The notes under the pieces: generated by a model
Database searches by the model: none
What the model was told of the DNA's origin: nothing
What the model saw: only the letters and a program-made list of their open reading frames with translations
Part shown: piece after piece, positions 22,491 to 30,299 of the stretch
Layout: each line of letters starts with the position of its first letter
Numbering within the stretch: the stretch's first letter is position 1
Made by a program: the position numbers and the translations under genes
Source: Actinomycetota bacterium
GTDB taxonomy: Bacteria > Actinomycetota > Thermoleophilia > Solirubrobacterales > 70-9
DNA: 32,669 nt
Assembly (NCBI GenBank): GCA_005885405.1
Contig: VAYN01000006.1
Span: 6,433-39,101, forward strand
Direction: 5' to 3'

Positions 22491-24769
22491 TGGCACGCGG
22501 CGGCTCGCTGCTCTCGTCTGAGTGGGCCGTCGCCATCGACCCGGCGCGGCGCGACGGGCGGATCGTCGCCGAGTCCTCCGAAGAGGAGCGCCACTCGCGG
22601 CCGGCGCCGCTGCCCGCCGAGCTGCACCCGGCGCTCGCCGAGGCGCTCGGGCGCTTCGGCGTCGACTCGCTCTACACGCACCAACTCGAAGCCTTTGAGG
22701 CGGCGGCCGCCTCCGACCTCGTGATCACCAGTGGCACCGCCTCCGGCAAGAGCCTCGCCTTCAATCTGCCGGTCCTAAACGGGATCGCCGCCCGCCCCAA
22801 AGACCGGGCGCTCTACCTCTACCCCACCAAGGCGCTGGCCCAGGACCAGGCCCGCAAGCTCGCCGAGCTGCGCCCGCCCGGCCTGCGCGAGGCGATCTAC
22901 GACGGCGACACGCCGCGCGAGGAGCGCCCGGCGATCCGCCGCCGCTCCAACCTCATCCTCACCAACCCCGACATGCTCCACATGGGGGTCCTCCCCAACC
23001 ACAAGAGCTGGGGCGACTTCCTCGCCAACCTCGAGTGGGTCGTCGTCGACGAGGCGCACACCTACCGCGGCGTCTTCGGCTCCCACGTTGCCAACGTCCT
23101 CCGCCGCCTACGCCGGCTCGCCCGCTACTACGGCTCCGAGCCGCGCTTCCTGCTCGCCTCGGCGACGATCGCCAACCCGGTCGAGTTGGCCGAGCGGCTG
23201 GTCGGGACCTCGTTCGAGATGATCGACGACGACGGCGCCCCGCGCGCCGGCCGCGAGATCGCGATGTGGAACCCGCCGCTGCTCGACGAGCGCACCGGCG
23301 CCCGCCGCTCGGCCCTCTCGGAGGCCGCCGACCTGCTCGCCGAGCTGGTCACCCACGGGGTGCGGACGATCTGCTTCCTCAAAAGCCGCCGCGGGATCGA
23401 GCTGATCCAGCGCTTCGCCCGCGAAAACCTCGAGCGGCGGGGCAAGCCGGAGCTGGCGAAGCGGATCGCCCCCTACCGCGGCGGCTACACCCCGCAGCAG
23501 AGGCGCGAAATCGAGGCGCGGCTCTCCTCCGGCGAGCTGCTCGCGGTCGTCGCCACGGATGCGCTCGAGCTCGGGATCGACGTCGGCGAGCTCGACGCGG
23601 CGATCTGCGTCACCTTCCCCGGCACCGTCGCCAGCCTGCGGCAGATGTGGGGACGGGCGGGGCGGCGCCGGCTCGGCCTCGCCGTCTACGTCGCCGGCCA
23701 GGACGCGCTCGACCAGTTCTTCTGCCGCCACCCGGAGGAGTTCCTCGGGCGCCCGGTCGAGGCGGCGATCCTCGACCACGGCAACGAGCAGATCGCCTCC
23801 CGCCACCTTGTCGCTGCCGCCTACGAGCTGCCGCTGACGCCCGAGGACGAGGAGATCTTCGGCGAGGGCTGGGTCGAGCGGACCGAACGGCTGGTCGAAG
23901 CGGGGGAGCTGCGCCCCGCCGGCGGCAAACTGCTGCCGCGCCGCAGCGAGTTCGTTGCCAACCGGATCGCCCTGCGCTCGGCCTCGGCCGACTCGGTCGC
24001 GGTGATCGAGGCAGCGTCGGGCGAGATGCTGGGCCTGGTCGAGGCCGAGCGCGCCTTCACGACGATCCACCCCGGCGCCGTCTACCTCCACCTCGGCCGC
24101 TCCTACGAGGTCGACCGGCTCGACATTGAGGAGCGCCGCGCCGTCGTCTCCGCCTTCGACGGCGACTGGTACACGCGGCCGAAAAAAGAGACCGAGATCT
24201 ACATCGAGCGCGTCCACGAGCAGCGCGAGGTCGCCGGCGTGCAGCTCAACTTCGGCGAGGTCTCGGTGACCGAGCAGGTGATCGCCTTCCAGCGCGTCTC
24301 CGTCTCCGACCAGGAACCGATCGACATCGTCGCCCTCGAGCTCCCCGAGCAGAACTTCGTCACCCAGGCGCTCTGGTACGTGTTGCCGGACAAGCTCGCG
24401 GCGGCACTGCCGACCGAGGCGCTGCTCGGTTCGCTGCACGCGACCGAGCACAGCCAGATCGCCGTCCTGCCATTGATTGCCATGTGCGACCGCTGGGACA
24501 TCGGCGGCCTCTCGACCAACGTCCATTTCCAGACCGGCCGCTCGACGATCTTCATCTATGACGGCCACCCCGGCGGCGTCGGCATCACCAAGCGCGGCTA
24601 CGAGGAGTTCGAGCGGCTGCTCGCTGACGCCGAGCGGCTGATCGCCGAGTGCCCGTGCGAAGCCGGCTGCCCCTCCTGCGTCCAGAGCCCCAAGTGCGGG
24701 AACTTGAACGAACCGCTGCACAAGGCGGGGGCCCTGGAGCTGATGGGGCTGATGCGGGGCGAGCTCTAG
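22490..24769 (+). CDS. DEAD/DEAH-box helicase with C-terminal DUF1998 (MrfA/YprA-like)
   Basis: This 759-residue superfamily 2 helicase has a Q-like motif (THQLEAFEAA), Walker A SGTASGKS, YPTKALAQDQ, and LTNPDMLHMGVLP. It also has DEAH (VVDEAHTYRG), LASATIANP, TDALELGIDVG and QMWGRAGRR. The C-terminal DUF1998 region carries a Cys cluster (C721, C723, C727, C730, C736 in CPCEAGC...CPSC...KCGN) that probably binds zinc. B. subtilis MrfA of this family is a 3'-to-5' DNA helicase used in mitomycin C repair. A similar repair role is inferred. It is translationally coupled to the folP-like gene, and its stop overlaps the convergent GH15-like gene. Confidence 0.93.
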   Translation: MARGGSLLSSEWAVAIDPARRDGRIVAESSEEERHSRPAPLPAELHPALAEALGRFGVDSLYTHQLEAFEAAAASDLVITSGTASGKSLAFNLPVLNGIAARPKDRALYLYPTKALAQDQARKLAELRPPGLREAIYDGDTPREERPAIRRRSNLILTNPDMLHMGVLPNHKSWGDFLANLEWVVVDEAHTYRGVFGSHVANVLRRLRRLARYYGSEPRFLLASATIANPVELAERLVGTSFEMIDDDGAPRAGREIAMWNPPLLDERTGARRSALSEAADLLAELVTHGVRTICFLKSRRGIELIQRFARENLERRGKPELAKRIAPYRGGYTPQQRREIEARLSSGELLAVVATDALELGIDVGELDAAICVTFPGTVASLRQMWGRAGRRRLGLAVYVAGQDALDQFFCRHPEEFLGRPVEAAILDHGNEQIASRHLVAAAYELPLTPEDEEIFGEGWVERTERLVEAGELRPAGGKLLPRRSEFVANRIALRSASADSVAVIEAASGEMLGLVEAERAFTTIHPGAVYLHLGRSYEVDRLDIEERRAVVSAFDGDWYTRPKKETEIYIERVHEQREVAGVQLNFGEVSVTEQVIAFQRVSVSDQEPIDIVALELPEQNFVTQALWYVLPDKLAAALPTEALLGSLHATEHSQIAVLPLIAMCDRWDIGGLSTNVHFQTGRSTIFIYDGHPGGVGITKRGYEEFERLLADAERLIAECPCEAGCPSCVQSPKCGNLNEPLHKAGALELMGLMRGEL

Positions 24770-24779
24770 CGCGAGCTCG
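24760..24779. terminator. Hairpin at a convergent gene junction
   Basis: CGAGCTC (24760-24766) pairs with GAGCTCG (24773-24779) around TAGCGC. The stops of the helicase gene and the GH15-like gene fall within it. It has no T-run, so its role as a terminator is uncertain. Confidence 0.4.
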
Positions 24780-26235
24780 GCCAGAGTTCCCGCAGTGCAA
24801 GGATCATGAAGGCGTGCGACCAGGCGAGCGGGGTGGTCGAGCGGGGGACGCCGGTCTGCGCGTCGACGCGCTCGGGGAGGGCGCCGGCGGGAGTGGCGCT
24901 GCGGCGCAGCGCCTGCATCATCCGTAGCGCCTGCTGCCGCTCGCCGAGCGTGGCCAGGGACCAAGCCGTCCAGGCGGTCGGGGCGGACCAAGGGTCCTCG
25001 CCGCCCTCCCAGCCTTCGCCGGGGGTGATTCCGAAGGGGGTTCCAGCGGCCACCAAACGCTCCATGGTGCGGCGCGCGGCGGGGTAGAGGCGAGGCTGAG
25101 AGAACGGTCGCACCGCCCAGGCCGCGGCGGAGTCCAAGCCGGAGTCTGGCTCTCCGGGTTCCCGCACCAATCGAGGCTGCACTTTGCCCCCGTATAGCTG
25201 GCTTATCGCAGGTTCGCCGGAGGCGAGGGCGTTGCCGAGGTAGTCGCCGGGCTCGTCCTCCCAGTAGTCGGCGCGCTCGCGCCAGGGGATCGGCTCGCCG
25301 CCCGCGAGAATGTGCGCGGCCTGGCGGGCGTTGCCGATCCCGGCCGCTTCCGAGGCAGCGGCGACCCAGCCGATCGCGTCGCCCTGTGCCTCACGCCCGG
25401 GGACGGGACTGCCGTCGCCGTTGAAGCGCGCCGCGAACTCGATCCCCGCCCCGAGGAGGAACTGGACGATCCGTTCGGCCTCCGGCTCGTAGCCGGATTC
25501 GGCCAAGGCAATCGCGACCGCCGAAGCGTCTCGCGGCCAGACGTAGGCCCAGCCGTCCCGCGCCCCCGCCGCGACGGCGCCGTTCTCCCGCGCGGTCAGC
25601 GCTCGCAGCACCAGCAGCGAGCGCTCGTAAATGTCCACGGCCCAAGGAGGCGCCGCTTTGCCGAGCGGCAGCGCGCGGGCGAGCCAGCGTCGGTCGGCGG
25701 CAGCGGCCTTGGCGAGGACCTCGGGGGACCTGGTCACGAACCCACCCGCTTCGTTTGTCCGCAGCTGCACGGCGGAGCCCGTAGGGTTCACCGCGAGCCG
25801 GTTCCCCCAGATCGCCTCGTCGATCCGAACCCGCTCCGACCCAAACACCGCCACGGTCCGCAGCACGTTGGTCCCCGGCAGATAACGCTGCCGCACCTCG
25901 TCCGCCTGCCACATCGGCAGCATCTCGCCGCCGACCCGCGTCCAGATCTGGATCCCGGTGTCGCTCGGCACCGTCCCGGCGGCCTGCCGCTCGGCCGAGT
26001 TCTCGATCAGCGCCCGGCCCGCCGGCCCCGGCGCCCGCAGGTCGACGACGCTCCCGTACGCGTCAACCGCCGCGGTCAACCCCCCGTTCCCAAGCACCGC
26101 CACTCCTAGGAACGGCGGCGGCAGGTCCGGCAGCCCGGTCGGCGTCTCAGGATCGCTGCCCGAACTACCCGAGAGCAGCATGGCGGCGGCGGCGACAAGC
26201 GCCGCCAGACCGACCGCCATCCGCCCCCACCTCAT
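24766..26235 (-). CDS. Secreted or membrane-anchored glycoside hydrolase family 15-like protein
   Basis: The protein of about 489 residues starts at ATG 26235 (TTG 26247 and ATG 26220 are alternatives). It opens with a hydrophobic signal anchor (VGLAALVAAAAMLL). A shortened beta-sandwich-like region (GGLTAAVDAYGSVVDLRAPG) leads to an alpha/alpha-barrel part. That part contains GWAYVWPRDAS (about 228-238), the hallmark of GH15 glucoamylases and glucodextranases, E-x-x-G-D-A-I-G-W, GWEGGEDPWSAPTAWT, and PLAWSHA near the end. GH15 enzymes release glucose from alpha-glucans or trehalose. The usual S-G-I-W-E acid motif is not evident. YWEDEPGD might replace it, so activity is uncertain. Bacterial members are often over 600 residues, making this one short. 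Confidence 0.8.
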   Translation of the reverse strand: MRWGRMAVGLAALVAAAAMLLSGSSGSDPETPTGLPDLPPPFLGVAVLGNGGLTAAVDAYGSVVDLRAPGPAGRALIENSAERQAAGTVPSDTGIQIWTRVGGEMLPMWQADEVRQRYLPGTNVLRTVAVFGSERVRIDEAIWGNRLAVNPTGSAVQLRTNEAGGFVTRSPEVLAKAAAADRRWLARALPLGKAAPPWAVDIYERSLLVLRALTARENGAVAAGARDGWAYVWPRDASAVAIALAESGYEPEAERIVQFLLGAGIEFAARFNGDGSPVPGREAQGDAIGWVAAASEAAGIGNARQAAHILAGGEPIPWRERADYWEDEPGDYLGNALASGEPAISQLYGGKVQPRLVREPGEPDSGLDSAAAWAVRPFSQPRLYPAARRTMERLVAAGTPFGITPGEGWEGGEDPWSAPTAWTAWSLATLGERQQALRMMQALRRSATPAGALPERVDAQTGVPRSTTPLAWSHAFMILALRELWPSSR

Positions 26236-26308
26236 CCCCCCATGCAATCAGCCGCGGCCCCCTCCAGACCGCTAGCCTTCCCGCAGCGCCGGCCGTTCAG
26301 GCGCGCGA

Positions 26309-26381
26309 GGCGAGGTAGCTCAGTTGGTAGAGCACACGACTGAAAATCGTGGTGTCGCGGGTTCGAATCCCGCCCTCGCCA
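26309..26381 (+). tRNA. tRNA-Phe (anticodon GAA)
   Basis: A complete 73-base cloverleaf is visible. The acceptor stem GGCGAGG pairs with CCTCGCC, and the D arm is GCTC...GAGC. The anticodon stem CACGA/TCGTG encloses the loop CTGAAAA, with GAA at 26342-26344. A 5-base variable loop precedes the T arm GCGGG-TTCGAAT-CCCGC, and the discriminator is A at 26381. The CCA end is not encoded. The stop of the convergent DUF7144 gene begins at the next base. Confidence 0.98.
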
Positions 26382-26774
26382 CTACTCGTCCCAGCGGGCG
26401 GTGAGCTGGTAGATGATCGTCACGTCGAGCAGGATGATCAGGAATGCCCAGAGCGGCGCCAGGGGGAACCAGACGATCTGGGCGATCGCGTTGATCGTGA
26501 CGAAGAAGATCGCCAGGACCCGGGCGGTCGGGCTTCCGGCGAAGAGCATCATGCCGGTGATGGCGACGATCGAGCCGAGGATCAGGTGGATCCAGCCCCA
26601 GAGGGTGACGTCGGCGACGAGGACTCCATGCCCTCCGACCACGACGACGTCGTTGTTGAGGACGGCGGCCAGGCCCCACAGCGCGTCCAGCGATCCGATC
26701 AGCAGCAGCAGCACTCCGGTGAAGACCGTCCAGCCCGACGGCTGACGTTCTGAAGCCCTTCGTGAACCCTCCAT
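26382..26774 (-). CDS. DUF7144-type small integral membrane protein
   Basis: The 130-residue protein has four hydrophobic segments: WTVFTGVLLLLIGSLDALWG, then HLILGSIVAITGMMLFAG, VLAIFFVTINAIAQIVWF and LWAFLIILLDVTIIYQL. The pattern and the LWAFLIILLDVTIIYQL ending match the DUF7144 (SPW-like) family common in actinobacteria. Its role is unknown. ATG 26774 has AAAGGA 7-8 bases upstream and is preferred to the longer open frame from 26840, which would begin inside the promoter. A good promoter lies at 26812-26840. Transcription runs toward the tRNA-Phe gene and converges on it with no gap. Confidence 0.8.
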   Translation of the reverse strand: MEGSRRASERQPSGWTVFTGVLLLLIGSLDALWGLAAVLNNDVVVVGGHGVLVADVTLWGWIHLILGSIVAITGMMLFAGSPTARVLAIFFVTINAIAQIVWFPLAPLWAFLIILLDVTIIYQLTARWDE

Positions 26775-26811
26775 TTGAATCCTTTCTACTACCGGTAAAC
26801 CTGCCTTAACC

Positions 26812-26840
26812 AACCTAACTCTGATCGACGGCTCAGACAA
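26812..26840 (-). promoter_or_regulatory. Sigma-70-type promoter of the DUF7144 gene
   Basis: On the minus strand TTGTCT (26835-26840) and TAGGTT (26812-26817) are separated by exactly 17 bases. The start codon at 26774 is about 30 bases past the predicted transcript start. The -35 box touches the divergent -10 at 26842. Confidence 0.6.
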
Positions 26841-26841
26841 C

Positions 26842-26847
26842 TATCTT
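26842..26847 (+). promoter_or_regulatory. Possible -10 box of the sigma/IrrE/SbcCD operon
   Basis: TATCTT matches TANNNT and would start a transcript near 26854, upstream of the first gene of the operon. No good -35 is seen at 16-18 bases. It directly abuts the divergent -35 at 26835-26840, so the two promoters may compete or be co-regulated. Confidence 0.4.
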
Positions 26848-26906
26848 CGGCCCGTAAGAAATCCGAAGTGCTCCGCGGCTTAGTGGGTAAAGGTCGCAAA
26901 GGCGGG

Positions 26907-27527
26907 ATGAGCGGAAACTTGAACCAGAGCGAAGAGCGCGACGAGCGCCTGCTGCGGCGGGCGCGGGCGGCGCGTGCTGCCGGCGACGTCGCGGGGGAAC
27001 GGGAGGCGATCACGCGGCTGATCGAGCCTTACTGGAACTGGGGGCGCTCGATCGCCTACGGCAAGATCGGCGGCGTCGACGACCCCGCGGCCGACGCCGA
27101 GGAGATCGCCCAGGACCTGCTGCGGCGGCTGGCGCAGCTGCTGCGGACGAAGCTCGAGTTCGACACCTCCTTCCGCGGGGTCGCCGCCGCCAATCTGAAC
27201 TTCGCGATCAAGGACTACTGGCGACGCTCGGCGCGGACCCGGTCGAAGCCGGTCGACCCCGGCGAGCTGGTCGCGATCGACCCGCGTCCGCCGGTCCCGT
27301 CCGCAGGCGAAACAGCGGCCGACCTCGACTCCTACTTCGCGGGGCTCAGCGAGCGCGAGCAGGCGCTTGCCCACGACCGCCTCGTTCTCGACCTTTCCCC
27401 GGCCGAGATCGCCCAGCGGCATGGGATGAAACGCGGAGCCGTCGACACCGCCTGGCACCGGATCGTGAAGAAGATGCGGGAGAACGCGCCGACAGGTGTA
27501 AGAGAGCGCGATCGGGGGGCGGTGTAG
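26907..27527 (+). CDS. Sigma-70-family (ECF-like) RNA polymerase sigma factor
   Basis: The 206-residue protein has a region 2-like part (LIEPYWNWGRSIAYGKIGG and DAEEIAQDLLRRLAQLL, then GVAAANLNFAIKDYWRRSAR, about 38-110). A Pro-rich linker leads to region 4 (FAGLSEREQALAHDRLVLDL and PAEIAQRHGMKRGAVDTAWH, about 144-190), whose helix-turn-helix would contact -35 DNA. The D-W/Y-R-R end of region 2 is typical. The N-terminus is uncertain. GTG 26868 and GTG 26883 are in frame, but ATG 26907 has AAGGCGGG close by. No anti-sigma gene follows. Instead come two unknown genes, an ImmA/IrrE protease and sbcDC, all in tight sequence, so activity may be set by regulated proteolysis. Confidence 0.75.
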   Translation: MSGNLNQSEERDERLLRRARAARAAGDVAGEREAITRLIEPYWNWGRSIAYGKIGGVDDPAADAEEIAQDLLRRLAQLLRTKLEFDTSFRGVAAANLNFAIKDYWRRSARTRSKPVDPGELVAIDPRPPVPSAGETAADLDSYFAGLSEREQALAHDRLVLDLSPAEIAQRHGMKRGAVDTAWHRIVKKMRENAPTGVRERDRGAV

Positions 27528-27531
27528 GCGT

Positions 27532-27975
27532 ATGGCAAAGTTCGATCCCATCGAGGAGAGAGCGATCGAAATGCTCGACGACCTGCGGCTCGAGGCGGTC
27601 CGTGCCGAAACCGTCGTCCACGACGACAAGCGCTTCGAGTTCGTCCTCTGGACCCTCTGCCTCCGCGGCGTGCCGGTGATCGAGCGGGTCTGCCGCAGCC
27701 GCGGCGAGGCACGCGGGCTCGGCGAGGAGGAAATCGAGCTGGCGACCGAGGACGCGGCGGCGCGGATGCTGCTGCGCCTCTCCCGACCCGACCCGCAGCC
27801 GCAGATCCACGCCCTCGCCGCCGAGGTCGCCGCCGCCTGCATCGACCGCGCCTGGCCGCAGCAGCCGAAACCGCCGCGGCTCTCGGGGCGCACACCCCGG
27901 TTGCGCCTGATTGAGGGGCTCGACGAGGCGATCGAAATCGGCCAGGTCCGGCCGAACGACTGGGAGACCTTATGA
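27532..27975 (+). CDS. Unknown protein, possibly a sigma region 2 relic
   Basis: I do not recognise a family for this 147-residue protein. It is mostly helical and charged. The middle part (EEEIELATEDAAARMLLRLS, then PQIHALAAEVAAACIDRAW, about 64-108) has the rhythm of sigma region 2. There an acidic E-x-x-x-x-x-x-x-A-x-x-x-x-L-x-R-L helix is followed by I-x-x-L-A-x-x-V-A-x-x-x-x-D-R. No region 4 follows; the tail is Pro/Arg-rich and ends in a short acidic segment. It could be a sigma mimic, an anti-sigma-like partner, or unrelated. It starts 4 bases after the sigma gene and overlaps the next gene by 4 bases, so it is surely expressed with them. Confidence 0.7.
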   Translation: MAKFDPIEERAIEMLDDLRLEAVRAETVVHDDKRFEFVLWTLCLRGVPVIERVCRSRGEARGLGEEEIELATEDAAARMLLRLSRPDPQPQIHALAAEVAAACIDRAWPQQPKPPRLSGRTPRLRLIEGLDEAIEIGQVRPNDWETL

Positions 27976-28622
27976 GCATCGGCGACGAGACCTTCGAGCG
28001 AGCTCTCGAGCAGGCGCTCGACGACCTGCGGGCGGGCGAGGAGAAGCCGATCGAGTCCTACCTGCGCCTCGTCCCGGAGGAGGACCGACCGCAGCTGAGC
28101 CAGATGCTCGCCGACATCCTCCTCGCCCGCGGGCCGGGGGCGCTCCTGAGCGACGAGACCGGCAGCGAGGGCTACAAGCGCGCGCTCGCGGTCGTCGAGG
28201 AAGTGCTCGGAAGCCGCGGCACCGCGGGCATCCTGCCGGGGGGCTTGAAGGCGATGCGGAACGCGCGCGGGATCGAGCCCGACGCGGTCGTCGGGAAGCT
28301 GGCCGCGGACTTCGAGGTGGAGGGGGAGGAGGGACGCCAGGCGCTGGCCCGCAACTACCACCGCCTCGAGACCGGGACCCTGCTCGGGTCGAAGCTCTCG
28401 CGCCGCCTACTCGACTCCCTCGCGCGGATCTTCGACATCGACGTCGCCGATGTCCTCGCCGCCGCGCGTCCAGCTGGCGACGGCCCGTCCCTGCGCAGCG
28501 TCCCGGCGATGGGACGGAGCGGCGGCGACCGCCCAACGCCCCCGTCGCGCTCGGGTGAGCGCCTTCCCGACCCGGAGGTCGAGCTCGTCGAGCGGCTCTT
28601 CCATGGCGGCCCGGACGCTTGA
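27972..28622 (+). CDS. XRE-like helix-turn-helix regulator, probable partner of the ImmA/IrrE protease
   Basis: This 216-residue protein has an N-terminal helical part (FERALEQALDDLRAGEEKPI, then SYLRLVPEEDRPQLSQML). From about residue 91 to 165 there is a segment that follows the XRE pattern: LKAMRNARGIEPDAVVGKL (helices 1-2), ARNYHRLETGTL (recognition-helix position, usually I-S-R-L-E-R-G), and RRLLDSLARIFDIDVADVL (the usual closing helices). A Pro/Ser/Arg-rich tail ends in VELVERLFHGG. XRE regulators encoded next to ImmA/IrrE proteases are often cleaved by them (ImmR in ICEBs1, DdrO in Deinococcus). The 20-base overlap with the downstream protease gene supports such a pair. The HTH call is by eye and the insertion between helices 2 and 3 is unusual. 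Confidence 0.65.
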   Translation: MSIGDETFERALEQALDDLRAGEEKPIESYLRLVPEEDRPQLSQMLADILLARGPGALLSDETGSEGYKRALAVVEEVLGSRGTAGILPGGLKAMRNARGIEPDAVVGKLAADFEVEGEEGRQALARNYHRLETGTLLGSKLSRRLLDSLARIFDIDVADVLAAARPAGDGPSLRSVPAMGRSGGDRPTPPSRSGERLPDPEVELVERLFHGGPDA

Positions 28623-29184
28623 GCCGACCGCAGCCGCGCAGGCGCTGCTGCGCGACTTCGAGGGGCGCTACGACGTCGGCGAGGCGCCGCCCGTCCCGGT
28701 CGAGCGCATAGCGAGCGCCCTGCTCGGCCTCTTCGTCGACGAAGCCGACGACATCCGCACCCTCCCGGGCGCCCCGGCCGACCAGGGCCGCCTCTCGGGG
28801 ATGCTCGACGCCGAGGAGATGATCGTCTGGGTCGATCGCGGCGAGGCGCGGCGAAGCCCAGGGCGCCGCCGGTTCACGATCGCCCACGAGGTCGGCCACT
28901 TCGTCCTCCACGTGCCCGTCGTCCACAAGCTCTTTCCGGACCGGGCCGTCGACATCAAGGAGATCGACGAGGGCTCTTCCGCTGCCAAGCTCAGCAAACA
29001 TCGTGGGCGCGAGCGCGAGGCCAACATCTTCGCCTCGGAGCTGCTGATGCCCGAGCCGCTGGTCCGCGCGCAGGCCACCGCGACCGGGTTCAACCTGCCG
29101 GCGCTGGCGAAACGCTTCGAGGTCTCGGTTCCGGCGATGCGGCTGCGCCTGCGCCTGCTGAAGCTGCTACCACCTTTGGCGTGA
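28603..29184 (+). CDS. ImmA/IrrE-family zinc metallopeptidase
   Basis: The 193-residue protein has the family's catalytic motif FTIAHEVGHFVLH, with zinc ligands His95 and His99 and catalytic Glu96. The third ligand motif is EREANIFASELLMP (Glu139). Between them is a basic, variable insert. A C-terminal helix-turn-helix-like segment (LPALAKRFEVSVPAMRLRLR) is usual for COG2856 proteins, where low-affinity 'A-x-x-F-x-V-S' helices help recognise targets. IrrE in Deinococcus cleaves DdrO after DNA damage, and ImmA cleaves ImmR. ATG 28603 is chosen because the longer frame from 28450 is Ser/Arg-rich and antisense-like. It overlaps the XRE-like gene by 20 bases and sbcD by 4 (GTGA). Confidence 0.9.
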   Translation: MAARTLEPTAAAQALLRDFEGRYDVGEAPPVPVERIASALLGLFVDEADDIRTLPGAPADQGRLSGMLDAEEMIVWVDRGEARRSPGRRRFTIAHEVGHFVLHVPVVHKLFPDRAVDIKEIDEGSSAAKLSKHRGREREANIFASELLMPEPLVRAQATATGFNLPALAKRFEVSVPAMRLRLRLLKLLPPLA

Positions 29185-30299
29185 AAATCGTCCACCTCTC
29201 AGATTCCCACCTCGGCTGGCGGGATCTGCACCACACCGACGCCGAGGGACACAACCTGCGGGAGCAGGACGTCTACGACGCCTTCGCCCAAGCGGTCGAC
29301 CGGGTGCTCGAGCTCGAACCGGCGGTAGCCATCCATTCCGGTGATCTCTTCGAGGGCTACCACCCCTTCTCGGCGGCGCTGGGGGTGGCGCTCGACCAAG
29401 TCGAGCGGCTGCGCGCGGCGGGGATCGATTTCGCCGTCATCGCCGGCAACCACGAGACCCCGCGGGTGCGGGCGATCGCGCACCCGTTCTCGCTGCTGGA
29501 GCGCTTCGGCGTCCATGCCGTCCACGGGGAGCCGCGCCGGCTGCGCTTCGGCGACCTCGCCGTCACGGCCGTTCCCCACAGCAACGACCCGGAGGCGATG
29601 GCGGGCTGGATCACCGCGGCGGAGCCCGACGCGGACGCTCGCTTCAACGTCCTCGTCGCCCACGCCGGGCTCGAGGGTCTCGCCCGCGTCGGCGCCGGCG
29701 AGCCGGGCGCGGTGGAGCTGCCGGGGGAGCTGCTCGAGCAAGTCGCGAGCTTCGACTACATCGCCCTCGGCCACCTCCACCAGCTCGACCGGCCGCGGGT
29801 CAACGCCGTCTACCCCGGCTCGCTGGAACGACTGAACTGGGGGGACCAGGCCCGCCGCAAGGGGATCGTCGAGGTCGACCTCGACGCCGAGCCGCTCGAC
29901 GACGCCTTCCTCACCGTGCACGAGATCGAGGGCCGGCCGCGCACGCGCCTCCCCGCCCTTGATGCCAGCAAAGTCGACGACCTCACCAAAGCGATTTCCC
30001 GGCTGGCAAAGACGAAGGGCCTGGAGGGGGCGATCGTCAAAGTCCCGATCGCCAACGTCAGCTTCGAGAAGTACGGAGCGATCGACCGCCGCAGGATCGG
30101 CGAGGCGTTCGCCCACTGCCTCCACCTCGAGCTCGAGCCCGAGTTCGTCGAAGCCGGTTCCGGCCGGCCGCAGCCGGCCGCCCCCGCGGAGCTGCGCGAC
30201 TTCCTCTCCCGGCGCGTCCCCGCCGGCGTCGAGGCGGAGGTTTTCGTCGGCCGCGGCGAGACCTACATGACCCGCGCGGCGGAGGACATCGGCGCGTGA
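29181..30299 (+). CDS. sbcD: SbcD/Mre11-type DNA exonuclease subunit
   Basis: The 372-residue protein carries the calcineurin-like phosphoesterase series of Mre11: HLSDSHLGW (Asp8, His10), HSGDLFEGYH, AGNHETPR, LVAHAGLEG and LGHLHQ. A capping domain follows. Mre11/SbcD with SbcC opens DNA hairpins and trims ends at double-strand breaks using Mn2+. Start GTG 29181 overlaps the protease stop (GTGA), and its own stop overlaps the sbcC start in the same way. The length is in the range of bacterial SbcD. Complex formation with the next gene product is expected. Confidence 0.93.
   Translation: MKIVHLSDSHLGWRDLHHTDAEGHNLREQDVYDAFAQAVDRVLELEPAVAIHSGDLFEGYHPFSAALGVALDQVERLRAAGIDFAVIAGNHETPRVRAIAHPFSLLERFGVHAVHGEPRRLRFGDLAVTAVPHSNDPEAMAGWITAAEPDADARFNVLVAHAGLEGLARVGAGEPGAVELPGELLEQVASFDYIALGHLHQLDRPRVNAVYPGSLERLNWGDQARRKGIVEVDLDAEPLDDAFLTVHEIEGRPRTRLPALDASKVDDLTKAISRLAKTKGLEGAIVKVPIANVSFEKYGAIDRRRIGEAFAHCLHLELEPEFVEAGSGRPQPAAPAELRDFLSRRVPAGVEAEVFVGRGETYMTRAAEDIGA

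Noticed and set aside
23108-24991. 627-codon minus-strand open frame across the helicase
   Set aside because: Composition of an antisense shadow with no motif; the plus strand has all helicase motifs.
26309-26381. tRNA-Phe as an integration site for a mobile element
   Set aside because: No integrase, no repeated 3' tRNA segment and no foreign-looking genes are visible within the window.
26803-26822. DtxR iron-box-like sequence (TTAGGTTGGTTAAGG on the minus strand)
   Set aside because: Only one half resembles the consensus, the symmetric half is missing, and it coincides with a good -10 box.
28450-28602. N-terminal extension of the ImmA/IrrE protease
   Set aside because: Ser/Arg/Ala-rich sequence read out of frame through the XRE-like gene; ATG 28603 begins a normal family N-terminus.
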